DNA from: Congregibacter litoralis KT71
GTDB taxonomy: Bacteria; Pseudomonadota; Gammaproteobacteria; Pseudomonadales; Halieaceae
Reading direction: 5' to 3'
Length of the DNA: 64,000 nucleotides
NCBI RefSeq assembly: GCF_000153125.2
Contig: NZ_CM002299.1
Coordinates: 930,809 to 994,808 of the forward strand
Positions 52,721-63,300 of the stretch are shown here, piece after piece. Numbering within the stretch: the stretch's first letter is position 1; every line of letters starts with the position of its first letter. Position numbers and translations under genes: made by a program. The notes beneath the pieces were generated by a model. It was given only the letters and a program-made list of their open reading frames with translations, searched no databases and had not been told where the DNA came from.

Positions 52721-53872
52721 TCACCTGGTTAGCGGAGCGAAGGGGTTTTGGCCCACAGGCTCCACGCGATTCTCGGTCTGGTCAAAAAATCCTAAGTCAT
52801 AGTCCATAAAGCTGACAAGCCAAATTTCGTCAGCAATCTCTCTAATCCCTACATACTGGCCCGCGAAGACCGTGCTGAAGTTAATCTTGCGTCGGCCTAT
52901 GCAGATCCTGCCACACTGAGTGACTTGTATTGTTCGGTCACTGAACGGGTATTCCAGTGGCTCTGGATGGAAGTACTCGCGGGGTGAGGGTGTGTACAGC
53001 TCGGCGGGATACAGGCCGTTAAGTGCCTGCTGCGGGCGGTCCTGGTTGTAACCCTCGATGAAGTCGTCAAAACGACCCTGCTGCTGTAGGAAGTTGAAGG
53101 AAGCTGGTTTGGTGGCCTCCTTCTTTAGAGTGAGATGCATGCGTTCATGGCGGCCATTCTGCTGCGGATTGCCGGGCTTGATCCGCTCGATACGAATACC
53201 CAAGCGCAGCCACCATACCGAGAGTTTGCTCAGACCAAACAGTGCGTGGGCTGAGGCGAAGGGGACGCCATTGTCAGTACGCATGGCTGCGGGCAGACCA
53301 AACTCCTTGAAAGTGCGCTCAAAAACGGGAAATGCACCCCTCTCTTTAGTGGACTCAAGACCTTCGCAGGCCAATAAATATCGTGAGCGCTGGTCGGTAA
53401 TGGTCAGCGGGTAACAATATTTTTTGTTGCCCAGTAAAAATTGGCCTTTGTAGTCAGCGCACCAGAGCGCGTTTGGCGTGAGCGCTTCACTGAGTTCTGT
53501 CCCCTTTGCTTTGTAGCGTCGGCGCTTACGTCTCTTGACCAGTCCATGCCGATCCAGAATCGCATGAATGGTACTGGGAGCAGGCGGCTTGACCATCGGA
53601 ATTTGCTTGATGAGCTTGTCCCGAATTTTAGGTGCACCCCAGGTTGTGTGCTCGCGCTTGATGGCCAAGATGGCCTTCTCGATCTGGAACGGCGTTTTGT
53701 TGGGGTGCCGGTAGGGGCTTTTTGCGCGGTCTTCGAGTCCTCGGATACCGAACTCTTTGTAGCGATTGAAGATTTTGTAGCCGGTCTTTCGGGAGATGCC
53801 GAATTCACGACACAACTCGCTCATCTTCTCGCCATCAAGCCTACGCGCAACAAATCTGAGACGTTCATCCAT
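52721..53872 (-). CDS. IS481-family transposase (DDE integrase core)
   Basis: A 383-aa transposase. The N-terminal helix-turn-helix is MSELCREFGISRKTGYKIFNRYKEFG. The DDE catalytic core is read as LWCADYKGQF (D), MRTDNGVPFA (D) and GNPQQNGRHERMHLTLKKE (E). The IS481 family has just such a single-frame retroviral-type transposase. ATG 53872 (MDERLRFVARR) has AAGGAG 9 bp ahead, so it is preferred to ATG 53896. No frameshift or stop interrupts it. Confidence 0.93.
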   Translation of the reverse strand: MDERLRFVARRLDGEKMSELCREFGISRKTGYKIFNRYKEFGIRGLEDRAKSPYRHPNKTPFQIEKAILAIKREHTTWGAPKIRDKLIKQIPMVKPPAPSTIHAILDRHGLVKRRKRRRYKAKGTELSEALTPNALWCADYKGQFLLGNKKYCYPLTITDQRSRYLLACEGLESTKERGAFPVFERTFKEFGLPAAMRTDNGVPFASAHALFGLSKLSVWWLRLGIRIERIKPGNPQQNGRHERMHLTLKKEATKPASFNFLQQQGRFDDFIEGYNQDRPQQALNGLYPAELYTPSPREYFHPEPLEYPFSDRTIQVTQCGRICIGRRKINFSTVFAGQYVGIREIADEIWLVSFMDYDLGFFDQTENRVEPVGQNPFAPLTR

Positions 53873-53928
53873 TTGGTTACACTCCTTCCAAGGCATCCGG
53901 GGATCTCCCTCAAATGCCTCAATGTGTA

Positions 53929-53964
53929 ACCTATGTGCCCGGAATAAAGTGGAACCTATGTGCC
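53929..53964. repeat. Right terminal inverted repeat of the IS481-type element
   Basis: The reverse complement begins GGCACATAGGT and shares 31 of 36 bases with the left end, including TTTATTCCG and the second ACATAGGT. Confidence 0.88.
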
Positions 53965-54198
53965 GATATACTCATCAGGGTCCGTACCGGTCCCGGTCCT
54001 ATCTCCACAGGCTTGAGCAAATCCTCGTTTCTTTATCTGCGTATGACCACGGCAGGCTGACGACAAAAATCGCTTGGCGAAACTATGTCTTGGCGCTCCT
54101 GAAGAAGCTTCGGATCGGCCCTTTCTTTTGTGAAAGTCACCCCACTGGTGAAGTCTGCGCGCTTTTGCTGCTCGCCCGGGCCTTCACCCCTAGAAATC

Positions 54199-54227
54199 TG
54201 TTGACATTGTCTGGGCTCATCTGGACA
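54199..54227 (+). promoter_or_regulatory. Promoter of the tRNA-Tyr-Gly-Thr-tuf operon
   Basis: A perfect -35 TTGACA (54199-54204) is followed after 17 bp by GACAAT (54222-54227), 14 bp before the tRNA-Tyr gene. It lies outside the IS, so the downstream tRNAs do not depend on the tRNA-Thr(TGT) promoter cut off by the insertion. Confidence 0.65.
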
Positions 54228-54241
54228 ATGTGCCGCCTTTC

Positions 54242-54325
54242 GGAGGGGTTCCCGAGTGGCCAAAGGGATCAGACTGTAAATCTGACGCGCGAGCTTCGGT
54301 GGTTCGAATCCACCTCCCTCCACCA
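54242..54325 (+). tRNA. tRNA-Tyr (anticodon GTA)
   Basis: Class II tRNA with a long variable arm: acceptor GGAGGGG with TCCCTCC (one G-T pair), anticodon loop CTGTAAA, T-arm GGTTCGAATCC, encoded CCA. It is the first gene after the promoter at 54199. Confidence 0.97.
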
Positions 54326-54459
54326 TAAGTTTTTGAAAAGAAAGTAAATTAAGCGTCGGTATTGCAGTCAGGCCGGTGTAACAGAGCGTCTCGCGACCAC
54401 AGGATAGGTGGCCGTGCTAGGCGCTCTGCGGCTTGTGCTGATGAGGCAGGGTTGGTGCC

Positions 54460-54533
<74 letters not shown>

Positions 54534-54704
54534 GCAACGACTCGATTTTGTGGTCAGGGTCTGGAGCCTGATGGTGGCTGACGCAGCTTGCGTGCCGAGA
54601 TAGGGTCGTCGGTTTGAAGCAGTAAAAAAGTAGTAGGTAATTCCGGCATTTGCCGGTAGGCGCTTCGAGTTTGGGCGTCGACGCAGTGAAGAAGCAGTCT
54701 ACAG

Positions 54705-54780
<76 letters not shown>

Positions 54781-54930
54781 TTGCTTTGGCTGCTATGAAA
54801 GCGGTTGGTAAGCGGTAGCAGTTGGTAGTTAGGGTTGTGTGTGGTGGACGCGATTTGCGCGTAACGCTTTAAAAGAATCAAAGATGATGTGTGGCGGGTA
54901 ATCGCCACCGGTGCAAGGAGAGTAGTTGTA

Positions 54931-56154
54931 ATGGCAAAAGCAGCATTTGAGCGCGATAAGCCCCACGTTAACGTGGGAACGATTGGACACGTTGACCACG
55001 GTAAGACGACGCTGACGGCGGCGCTTACACGGGTTTGCTCAGAAGTATGGGGCGGCGATCTCGTAGCGTTTGACGGTATTGATAACGCACCGGAAGAGAA
55101 AGAGCGCGGCATTACGATTGCGACTTCACACGTTGAGTACGAGTCGGATTCACGCCACTACGCGCACGTTGACTGCCCCGGGCACGCGGATTATGTGAAG
55201 AACATGATCACCGGTGCGGCGCAGATGGACGGCGCTATCCTGGTATGTGGCGCGACGGACGGCCCTATGCCCCAGACCCGCGAGCACATCCTCCTGTCTC
55301 GCCAGGTAGGCGTACCTTACATCGTGGTTTTCCTGAACAAGGCGGATCTGCTGGCTGAAGACTGTGGCGGTGCGGACTCCGAAGAGTACGAAGAGATGAA
55401 AGAACTGGTAGAGATGGAGCTTCGTGAGCTTCTTGACCAGTACGAGTTCCCCGGTGACGACACACCGATCATCTGTGGTTCAGCGCTGATGGCTCTGAAC
55501 GGCGAAGACGACAACGAACTGGGCACCACGGCTGTTAAGACCCTGGTTGAGACGCTGGATTCTTACATCCCTGAGCCCGAGCGTGCCATTGACCAGCCTT
55601 TCCTGATGCCTGTAGAGGACGTGTTCTCTATCTCCGGTCGTGGCACGGTTGTTACTGGTCGAGTTGAGCGCGGTATCGTGACTGTTGGCGACGAGATTGA
55701 GATTGTCGGCATCAAGGACACGGCGAAGACGACTTGCACCGGTGTTGAGATGTTCCGCAAGCTCCTTGACGAAGGTCGTGCGGGTGAGAACGTAGGTGTT
55801 CTCCTGCGTGGTACGAAGCGCGAAGAAGTTGAGCGTGGTCAGGTTCTGTCCAAGCCCGGCAGCGTGAATCCTCACACGAAGTTTGAGTCTGAGGTTTATG
55901 TTCTGTCCAAGGATGAGGGTGGTCGTCACACGCCGTTCTTCAAGGGCTACCGTCCGCAGTTTTACTTCCGTACGACGGACGTAACCGGCGCATGTGAGCT
56001 TCCTGACGGCGTTGAGATGGTGATGCCGGGTGACAACGTACAGATGGTTGTGACCCTGATTGCACCGATTGCGATGGAAGAAGGTCTGCGTTTTGCTATC
56101 CGTGAGGGTGGTCGAACCGTAGGCGCTGGCGTTGTCGCTAAGATCATCGAGTAA
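54931..56154 (+). CDS. tuf: Elongation factor Tu
   Basis: EF-Tu delivers aminoacyl-tRNA to the ribosomal A site with GTP. The 407-aa protein starts [21 protein letters not shown]1 is [10 protein letters not shown]2 includes RGITI, G3 [13 protein letters not shown]4 NKAD and G5 GSAL. Domains II and III follow to the terminal VAKIIE. ATG 54931 has AAGGAG at 54915-54920; the frame open from 54889 is untranslated leader. Strong codon bias fits a highly expressed gene. Confidence 0.98.
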   Translation: MAKAAFERDKPHVNVGTIGHVDHGKTTLTAALTRVCSEVWGGDLVAFDGIDNAPEEKERGITIATSHVEYESDSRHYAHVDCPGHADYVKNMITGAAQMDGAILVCGATDGPMPQTREHILLSRQVGVPYIVVFLNKADLLAEDCGGADSEEYEEMKELVEMELRELLDQYEFPGDDTPIICGSALMALNGEDDNELGTTAVKTLVETLDSYIPEPERAIDQPFLMPVEDVFSISGRGTVVTGRVERGIVTVGDEIEIVGIKDTAKTTCTGVEMFRKLLDEGRAGENVGVLLRGTKREEVERGQVLSKPGSVNPHTKFESEVYVLSKDEGGRHTPFFKGYRPQFYFRTTDVTGACELPDGVEMVMPGDNVQMVVTLIAPIAMEEGLRFAIREGGRTVGAGVVAKIIE

Positions 56155-56471
56155 CGCTGACTAGTCTTGTTGCGGTCAGCGCCGCCGCATCCGTTTCTTC
56201 GCGTCGCGCTTTGCGCTCCTGATTGCTACGAAACGGACACGGCGGCACTGCCCTCGGCAGGACTAGCGAATCTCGGTGGTGTTGCGAAGCGAGTGTCAGA
56301 GCGCTAGCAGCGAGCGTAGTAATACCGGCGAGAATCGCGGATCTCACTGGATAAATTGTGTGATCCGCTGCGGCTCAAGATGCTGTAACGACCAAGCCGG
56401 ACCGTTGTTTGACGGTTCGGCTTCGTCGTCTGAAGACGAAAGAGTCTGTGGACGACGACATAACAGGTTCC
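56155..56471. other. 317-bp structured spacer between tuf and tRNA-Trp
   Basis: No gene is seen. Nested inverted repeats dominate: CTAGTC (56161-56166) with GACTAG (56261-56266), and a 17-nt arm at 56181-56197 matching the reverse complement of 56230-56246 with two mismatches. A small CTGCC/GGCAG hairpin lies at 56248-56260. Later hairpins include CCGGACCGT/ACGGTTCGG near 56398-56421 and TTCGTC/GACGAA just after. None has a T-run, so they are not ordinary terminators; processing of the tuf-tRNA transcript is one possible role. Confidence 0.6.
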
Positions 56472-56547
<76 letters not shown>

Positions 56548-56602
56548 TATCGGCAGGATATAGTTCGGAGCGAGAGCTCCTGAGCTTTATGAAGGTAGTT
56601 GA

Positions 56603-56965
56603 ATGAGTGCAGAAGCACCCGTAAGCCGTTTTGACGGCATGAAATGGCTGGTTGTTGCCGCCTTGGTCGCCGTGGCCGTTGTGGGCAATAGCTATTTCGC
56701 AAACGAATCGTTGTTGTATCGCGTGCTCGGTATCGTGGCGCTCGCGGCAGCCGCTGGTTTTGTAGCGCTGCAGACCGCGAAGGGCGCGTCTTTCTGGTCC
56801 CTGGTAAAGGGTTCGCGCACGGAGATCCGTAAGGTTGTCTGGCCCACGCGACAGGAAACAGTGCAGACCACAATGATTGTTGTGGCCTTTGTTTTGGTGG
56901 TGGCGTTGATTCTCTGGGGACTGGATTCGTTCCTGGGTTGGCTTGTTTCGCTAGTCATTGGCTAG
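56603..56965 (+). CDS. secE: Preprotein translocase subunit SecE
   Basis: SecE clamps SecY in the Sec translocon. The 120-aa protein has the three-helix form of gammaproteobacteria: two helices in residues 13-60 and the essential C-terminal one ([24 protein letters not shown]) preceded by the conserved amphipathic [20 protein letters not shown] lies 7 bp before ATG 56603. nusG follows after 20 bp. Confidence 0.95.
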   Translation: MSAEAPVSRFDGMKWLVVAALVAVAVVGNSYFANESLLYRVLGIVALAAAAGFVALQTAKGASFWSLVKGSRTEIRKVVWPTRQETVQTTMIVVAFVLVVALILWGLDSFLGWLVSLVIG

Positions 56966-56985
56966 GGTTGGATCGGAGAAAGAGA

Positions 56986-57519
56986 ATGGCAATGCGTTGG
57001 TATGTTGTGCACGCCTACTCGGGCTACGAGAAAAAAGTAGCGACCGCTCTTCAGGAGCGAATCGAGCTGCACGGTATGGGCGATCGCTTCGGCGATGTGC
57101 TGGTGCCCACAGAGGAAGTCGTTGAGATGCGGGCTGGTCAGAAGCGCCGCAGTGAGCGCAAGTTTTTCCCGGGCTATGTCCTGGTGCAAATGGAGCTGGG
57201 CGACGATACCTGGCACCTGGTGAAAGAGACGCCCCGGGTATTGGGCTTCATTGGTGGCAAGGCGGATGCGCCTGCGCCCATCACCGACGCGGAGGCCCAG
57301 GCCATCCTGAGTCGCATCGAAGAGGGCACCGAAGCACCGCGGCCCAAGACGATGTTTGAGCCTGGTGAAATGGTTCGCGTTATCGACGGTCCTTTCAACG
57401 ACTTTAATGGTGTTGTTGAAGAAGTGAATTACGAAAAGAGCCGCTTGAACGTTGCGGTACTGATCTTCGGGCGTTCAACGCCGGTAGAGCTGGAATTCGG
57501 TCAGGTCGAAAAGGCCTGA
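56986..57519 (+). CDS. nusG: Transcription termination/antitermination factor NusG
   Basis: NusG binds RNA polymerase and links it to Rho or the ribosome. The 177-aa protein starts [19 protein letters not shown]; the NGN domain has [31 protein letters not shown] and the KOW domain [36 protein letters not shown] 56986 has GGAGAA 5 bp upstream. A longer opening from 56938 lies in the secE end and has no family match. Confidence 0.97.
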   Translation: MAMRWYVVHAYSGYEKKVATALQERIELHGMGDRFGDVLVPTEEVVEMRAGQKRRSERKFFPGYVLVQMELGDDTWHLVKETPRVLGFIGGKADAPAPITDAEAQAILSRIEEGTEAPRPKTMFEPGEMVRVIDGPFNDFNGVVEEVNYEKSRLNVAVLIFGRSTPVELEFGQVEKA

Positions 57520-57685
57520 TCAAGGGTTGCGGCGGCGAAGGGGGTCTTTTGGACTTTCGGGCCGGCGCAGCAAATAGAGGCGGACGGTAACCCGTCCAGA
57601 TTGGGGAGGTTGTAGCGCAGAGTTCTCGGGGCAGTGTCCCGAGAGAATTTGCGGCTCAACCGTTTGAACCCAGGAGAATGTAATC
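57520..57685 (+). promoter_or_regulatory. rplK leader with two hairpins, possible L1 autoregulatory region
   Basis: Two perfect hairpins are visible: GGACGG-TAAC-CCGTCC (57582-57597) and TCTCGGG-GCAGTGT-CCCGAGA (57624-57644). AGGAG lies at 57672-57676. In many bacteria L1 represses the rplK-rplA message by binding its leader. The segment 57624-57637 recurs exactly in the rplJ leader. The hairpins are seen; regulation is inferred. Confidence 0.45.
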
Positions 57686-58120
57686 ATGGCAAAGAAAGTC
57701 GAAGCCTACATCAAGCTTCAGGTGCCTGCCGGTCAGGCAAACCCGAGTCCTCCCGTGGGCCCGGCGCTGGGTCAGCACGGCGTCAACATCATGGAATTCT
57801 GTAAGGCCTTCAATGCGGAAACGCAGGGTACGGAGCCCGGTCTTCCCATTCCTGTAGTGATCACCGTTTACAGTGACCGCTCCTTTACCTTCATCAAGAA
57901 GACTCCGCCCGCATCGGTACTGCTGCGCAAGGTTGCCGGTATCGCCAAGGGATCCGGTGAGCCGAACACCAAGAAGGTGGCAAAAGTGAATCGCGCGCAG
58001 CTTGAAGAAGTTGCGGAGCAGAAATGGCCTGATCTGACGGCTGCGGACATGGATGCTGCAGTACGTACCATCGCTGGCAGTGCTCGCTCTGCCGGTATTG
58101 ACGTTGAGGGGGTTAAGTAA
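57686..58120 (+). CDS. rplK: 50S ribosomal protein L11 (uL11)
   Basis: uL11 forms the GTPase-associated centre with 23S rRNA and L10. The 144-aa protein starts [47 protein letters not shown] sequence (first part visible at residues 1-43), with the conserved proline-rich hinge, and [14 protein letters not shown] in the C-terminal domain. The stop shares one base with the rplA ATG, so translation is coupled. Confidence 0.97.
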   Translation: MAKKVEAYIKLQVPAGQANPSPPVGPALGQHGVNIMEFCKAFNAETQGTEPGLPIPVVITVYSDRSFTFIKKTPPASVLLRKVAGIAKGSGEPNTKKVAKVNRAQLEEVAEQKWPDLTAADMDAAVRTIAGSARSAGIDVEGVK

Positions 58121-58815
58121 TGGCTAAGCTCAGCAAGCGGGTTAAAAATGCTCGCGAAAAAATCGACCCCACACGCGCTTATTCTCTTGACGAGGCGGTG
58201 AGCCTGCTCAAGGAAGTGTCAACGGTAAAGTTTAACGAGACCGTAGAGGTCGCCGTGAAGCTCGGCATCGATGCCCGTAAATCTGACCAGGCGGTTCGCG
58301 GCGCTACTACTTTGCCTCACGGCACGGGTAGCGATGTGCGTGTTGCCGTGTTTGCCCAGGGTGACGCGGCCGAGAAAGCGACTGCCGCTGGCGCTGATCT
58401 TGTCGGCATGGATGACCTTGCTGAGCAAATCAAGGGCGGCATGATGGATTTTGACGTAGTTGTTGCTTCTCCCGACGCCATGCGCGTCGTTGGTCAGCTG
58501 GGTCAGGTGCTGGGTCCGCGTGGTCTGATGCCGAACCCGAAAACCGGAACGGTAACTCCCGACGTAGAAACTGCTGTAAAGAACGCCAAGGCGGGCCAGA
58601 TGCGGTACCGCACGGACAAGAACGGCATTGTTCACGGTGGCATTGGCAAGATCAGCTTCGAAGCGGATGCGATTCGTGGCAACCTCGAAGCGGTGCTCGC
58701 GGATCTCCGTAAGGGCAAACCCGCTGCGTCCAAGGGCGTTTATATGAGGAAGGTAACGCTGTCCACCACCATGGGTCCCGGCGTTACCCTGGATCAAACG
58801 TCTCTGGAGGCTTAA
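58120..58815 (+). CDS. rplA: 50S ribosomal protein L1 (uL1)
   Basis: uL1 forms the mobile L1 stalk at the E site and is a known translational repressor of its own operon. The 231-aa protein has [32 protein letters not shown] and the signature [16 protein letters not shown]. Length and ends are typical. It overlaps rplK by one base. Confidence 0.97.
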   Translation: MAKLSKRVKNAREKIDPTRAYSLDEAVSLLKEVSTVKFNETVEVAVKLGIDARKSDQAVRGATTLPHGTGSDVRVAVFAQGDAAEKATAAGADLVGMDDLAEQIKGGMMDFDVVVASPDAMRVVGQLGQVLGPRGLMPNPKTGTVTPDVETAVKNAKAGQMRYRTDKNGIVHGGIGKISFEADAIRGNLEAVLADLRKGKPAASKGVYMRKVTLSTTMGPGVTLDQTSLEA

Positions 58816-59196
58816 CGCCACCGTTTGATCCCACAGAACGATTGGTAAGACAAGGCAGCGGGGCTTCACAAGAGCGTCGTTGCCGGGGCCGCACAGGGAG
58901 GTGTGGTCAACGATGACAATAGCCGAAACCCGGTCGATGTCGTCCTTTGATGAGGTCTCTGCAAAAGGCTGTCAGCACGCGAAAGTGTGCGGGATTTGCC
59001 AGGCGCTGATGACCATCAAAGACCGTAGGTGCGCGACAGACTATTGACCTCTCGGGGCAGTGTGTCGCTCTTAATCCAGCCAAGAGGTTGAGCCTGCGCA
59101 GATGGTGAGAAGATTCACCACATGAGTGGTGTCGTCGCGCAACGTGCTTTGCACGCTGCCTTCGGTGCCTGAGTAAGTAATCCAGGAGTATAACCA
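58816..59196 (+). promoter_or_regulatory. 381-bp rplJ leader (probable L10 autoregulatory leader)
   Basis: No protein gene is supported. A 6-bp hairpin CCGCAC-AGGGAG-GTGTGG (58889-58906) and other complementary stretches are seen. TCTCGGGGCAGTGT at 59049-59062 is identical to the hairpin segment in the rplK leader. L10 with L12 represses its message through a structured leader in enterics; the position and length fit that, but consensus matching was not possible by eye. The region may also hold a promoter for rplJL. Confidence 0.45.
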
Positions 59197-59730
59197 GTGG
59201 CAATTGGACTCGAGGACAAGAAAGCGATCGTAGCTGAAGTCAATGAGACTGCCACCAGTGCTATGTCTCTCGTTATTGCTGATGCACGTGGTGTGTCGGT
59301 AGGCGGGATGACGGCGCTGCGCAAGGAAGCTCGTGAAAGTCAGGTAACTGTGCGTGTAGTGCGCAACACCTTGGCCAAACGGGCTCTGGAAGGAACCGAT
59401 TACGAGTGCGTCAATGACGCCCTCGTCGGTCCTTCACTGTTCGGATTTTCTATGGAAGATCCGGGCGCTGCAGCGAGACTCTTCAAGGACTTCGCGAAAG
59501 ATAACGATGCCTTTGAAGTGAAAGCATTGGCGGTGAGCGGCCAGATGCTGGGTGCGGATCAGTTGGATGTGCTGGCGAAGTTGCCAACGCGCGATCAGGC
59601 ACTCTCGATGTTGATGAGTGTGATGAAAGCGCCGGTGACGAAGCTGGCTCAGACGATGAACGAAGTACCTGGAAAGTTGGTTCGCACGCTGGCAGCAGTA
59701 CGCGATCAGAAAGAGCAGGAAGCGGCCTAA
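59197..59730 (+). CDS. rplJ: 50S ribosomal protein L10 (uL10)
   Basis: uL10 anchors the L7/L12 stalk. The 177-aa protein reads [38 protein letters not shown] and [19 protein letters not shown], with the C-terminal helix that binds L12 dimers ([22 protein letters not shown]). Start is GTG 59197 with AGGAG at 59184-59188. Confidence 0.97.
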   Translation: MAIGLEDKKAIVAEVNETATSAMSLVIADARGVSVGGMTALRKEARESQVTVRVVRNTLAKRALEGTDYECVNDALVGPSLFGFSMEDPGAAARLFKDFAKDNDAFEVKALAVSGQMLGADQLDVLAKLPTRDQALSMLMSVMKAPVTKLAQTMNEVPGKLVRTLAAVRDQKEQEAA

Positions 59731-59793
59731 AAACCCCTTTTTGCATTCAGCCAGAATCCGCTAGCAATAGCAGAAGATTAGGAGATAGACCTC

Positions 59794-60174
59794 ATGGGTA
59801 TGTCAAAAGACGACATTCTTACGGCAATCGCCGAGATGAGCGTAATGGAAGTAGTCGAGCTCATCGATGCAATGGAAGAGAAGTTCGGTGTAACCGCAGC
59901 GGCTGCAGTAGCAGCAGCTCCGGCAGCAGCTGGTGGTGACGCCGGCGGCGCAGCCGAAGAGCAGACTGAGTTTGACGTGATGCTGACCGCCGCGGGCGAG
60001 AAGAAAGTGAACGTCATCAAGGTTGTTCGTGCAGTAACCGGTCTTGGCTTGAAAGAAGCCAAAGGTCTGGTGGACGGCGCTCCTTCTGCAATCAAGGAAG
60101 GCGCTTCCAAAGAAGAAGCAGAAGACATCAAGAAGCAGCTTGAAGAAGCTGGTGGCTCCGCGGAGCTTAAGTAA
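59794..60174 (+). CDS. rplL: 50S ribosomal protein L7/L12 (bL12)
   Basis: bL12 recruits translational GTPases. The 126-aa protein has the N-terminal dimerisation domain ([30 protein letters not shown]), an alanine/glycine hinge and the C-terminal domain [39 protein letters not shown]. It starts at ATG 59794; MSKDD at 59800 is a possible alternative. An attenuator-like terminator lies before rpoB. Confidence 0.97.
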   Translation: MGMSKDDILTAIAEMSVMEVVELIDAMEEKFGVTAAAAVAAAPAAAGGDAGGAAEEQTEFDVMLTAAGEKKVNVIKVVRAVTGLGLKEAKGLVDGAPSAIKEGASKEEAEDIKKQLEEAGGSAELK

Positions 60175-60207
60175 TCTTGAAGTCTGCTCGGGTACGCCCG
60201 GGCACCG

Positions 60208-60240
60208 AAAGGCTGGTGGGTCTTTGCCCACCGGCCTTTT
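60208..60240 (+). terminator. Hairpin terminator/attenuator between rplL and rpoB
   Basis: AAAGGCTGGTGGG (60208-60220) pairs with CCCACCGGCCTTT (60227-60239), 13 bp with one G-T pair, around TCTTTG, and ends in a T-run. In E. coli a partial terminator at this place makes RNA polymerase subunits less abundant than L7/L12; the same role is likely. Confidence 0.85.
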
Positions 60241-60327
60241 CCCGCTCTGGTCGTTGTTAATTCAGCGCTAGCGGAGAACGAATTTTTTTGGCCAACGTTG
60301 CTTGGCTTTTAACGCTGGGGAGTATAG

Positions 60328-63300
60328 ATGCCTTACTCGTACACTGAGAAAAAACGCATCCGCAAGGATTTCGGCACGATGCCGACGGTCATGGATGTGC
60401 CCTACCTGCTGGCGATTCAGCTTGATTCGTATCGCAAGTTCACGCAGCAGGGCGTATCCCTGGAAGAGCGTTTGGACTACGGCTTACATGCCGCCTTTAA
60501 GTCCGTGTTCCCGATTGTCAGCTACAGCGGCAATGCGGCACTCGAATATGTGGATTACCGTCTCGGTACCCCCGTATTCGATGTGAGCGAGTGCCAGCTC
60601 CGTGGCGTCACCTATTCCTGCTCCCTGCGGGTCAAGGTGCGGCTGATCATCTACGATAAGGAAAGCTCCAACAAGACCATCAAGGACATCAAAGAGCAGG
60701 AAGTCTACATGGGCGAGATTCCGCTCATGACAGACAACGGTACCTTCGTCATCAACGGTACCGAGCGGGTAATTGTTTCCCAGCTGCATCGCTCCCCCGG
60801 TGTGTTCTTTGATCACGACAAGGGCAAAACCCATTCATCGGGCAAGCTTCTGTACTCTGCGCGGATCATTCCCTACCGCGGTTCCTGGTTGGATTTTGAG
60901 TTTGATCCCAAGGACATGGTGTTTGCGCGAATCGATCGTCGCCGCAAGCTGCCCGCGACTATCCTCCTGCGCGCCCTGGGTTATGAGTCAGAAGAAATTC
61001 TGTCCATGTTCTACGACTTCAACGTGTTCACCGTCGATGCTGACGGCGGCTACAACATGGAGCTTATCCCCGAGCGTCTCCGTGGGGATGTTGCTGCCTT
61101 TGACATCATGATCGGCAAGAAAGTGATTGTTGAGCAGGGTCGTCGCATCACTGCCCGTCACATTCGCGAGCTTGAGAAAGCCGGCGCTACGGAATTGCCC
61201 GTACCCCCGGAGTATCTCCATGGACGCGCCCTGGCGAAGAACATAGTCGATGAAAAGAGCGGCGAAGTTCTGTTTGAATGCAACACCGAAGTGAATGAAG
61301 AAGTGCTTTCGCAGCTTGCGGAAGCCAAGATCACGGCTATCGAAACCCTGTACACCAACGAGCTGGATTGCGGGCCCTTCATTTCTCACACCCTGCGTCA
61401 GGATTCCACGCGCAACGAACTCGAGGCGCTGGTTGAGATCTATCGCATGATGCGTCCCGGCGAGCCGCCGACCAAGGAGTCTGCCGAGAACCTGTTCCAG
61501 AATCTGTTCTTCTCCCCTGATCGCTATGACTTGTCTGGCGTGGGTCGTATGAAGTTCAACCGTCGTCTCGGTCGCGAAGAGATTGTCGGTGAAGGTACGC
61601 TTTCCCGTGAGGATATCGTTGACGTGCTCCAGACCCTGGTGGGCATCCGCAACGGTAAAGGCATGGTTGATGATATCGATCACCTGGGTAACCGCCGTAT
61701 TCGAAGCGTCGGCGAAATGGCTGAGAACCAGTTCCGCGTCGGTCTGGTCCGGGTAGAGCGCGCAGTTAAAGAGCGTCTGTCCATGGCAGAAAGCGAAGGC
61801 CTGATGCCCCAGGATCTCATCAACGCCAAGCCCGTATCGGCAGCGGTGAAAGAGTTCTTTGGCTCAAGCCAGTTGTCCCAGTTCATGGATCAGAACAACC
61901 CTCTGTCCGAAGTGACGCACAAGCGCCGTGTTTCTGCGCTTGGACCCGGTGGTCTGACCCGTGAGCGAGCAGGTTTTGAAGTGCGCGATGTACACCCGAC
62001 GCACTACGGCCGTGTATGCCCGATTGAAACACCGGAAGGACCCAACATCGGTCTGATTAATTCTCTTGCGGTCTATGCCCGCACTAACGAGTATGGATTC
62101 CTTGAGAGTCCCTATCGAAAAGTGATCGACGGCGTTGTTACCGACGAGATTGAGTATTTGTCGGCCATCAACGAAGCCGAGCACGTGATTGCCCAGGCCT
62201 CTGCGGAACTCGACAGCAAGAATCGTTTTGTTGACGATCTGATTGCCGTTCGTCACCTGAACGAATTTACGGTCATGGATCCTGAGCGCATCGACTACAT
62301 GGATGTGTCTCCCCAGCAGATCGTATCGGTAGCGGCAGCGCTGATTCCGTTCCTTGAGCACGATGACGCCAACCGCGCCCTCATGGGCTCGAACATGCAG
62401 CGTCAGGCAGTGCCTACCCTGCGCAGTGAGAAGCCCCTTGTCGGTACCGGCATGGAGCGTTTTGTTGCCGCAGACTCGGGTGTGTGTGTCGTCGCGAAGC
62501 GTCCCGGATTCATCGATTCTGTTGATGCGAGCCGCATCGTGGTGCGAGTGGACGATTCAGAGGTGGGGGCCGGTGAGGCGCCCGTCGACATCTACAACCT
62601 GACCAAATACACCCGTTCGAACCAGAACACCTGTATCAACCAGCGTCCCATCGTGAGTCGCGGCGATACCGTGGCACGCGGCGATATCCTTGCCGATGGA
62701 CCGTCCATCGACCTGGGTGAGCTGGCGCTGGGGCAGAACATGCGCATCGCGTTCATGCCCTGGAATGGTTACAACTTCGAGGATTCGATTCTCGTCTCCG
62801 AGCGGGTTGTGAAGGAGGACCGTTTCACGACGATCCACATCCAGGAACTGACCTGTATTGCACGGGATACCAAGCTGGGCTCCGAAGAGATCTCCGGTGA
62901 TATCCCCAATGTCGGTGAAGGTGCGCTGTCAAATCTGGATGAGTCCGGCATCGTTTACATCGGTGCGGAAGTGGACGCCGGTGACATTCTTGTTGGTAAG
63001 GTGACCCCCAAGGGCGAGACACAGCTTACCCCGGAAGAGAAGCTCCTCCGCGCGATCTTCGGCGAGAAGGCATCGGATGTGAAAGACACCTCCCTGCGTG
63101 TGCCCTCCAGCACCAAGGGTACGGTCATTGACGTTCAGGTCTTTACCCGCGACGGCCTCGAGAAGGACGCCCGGGCCAAGCACATCGAAAAGACGCAGCT
63201 CGATGAGTATCGAAAGGATCTCAAGGAAGAGTTTCGTATTTATGAGGAGGCGACCTTCTCATGGCTGGGCAATCTCATCAGTGGTGCGAAAACCGTCAGC

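Larger units (their letters stand above)
52678..53964 (-). mobile_element. IS481-type insertion sequence
   Basis: A 1287-bp element bounded by 36-bp imperfect terminal inverted repeats (31/36 matches) and carrying one DDE transposase gene on the minus strand. It lies 20 bp after tRNA-Thr(TGT) and 277 bp before tRNA-Tyr. No flanking direct repeat is convincing, so the insertion is old or its ends have changed. The transposase is intact, so the element may still be active. Confidence 0.88.

Noticed and set aside
52658..53985. Target-site duplication around the IS element
   Set aside because: The adjacent bases do not match; ATCAGG occurs on both sides, but 8-9 bp away from the element ends, so it is not counted as a duplication.
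54033..54326. Minus-strand open frame across tRNA-Tyr beginning MVEGGGFEPPK
   Set aside because: It is the familiar false protein produced by reading the antisense of a tRNA gene.
58907..59203. Minus-strand open frame in the rplJ leader
   Set aside because: It lies opposite a structured leader, shows no recognisable domain and would run against a highly transcribed operon.
61861..61955. Rifampicin-resistance change in rpoB
   Set aside because: Residues at the usual resistance positions are of the sensitive type.
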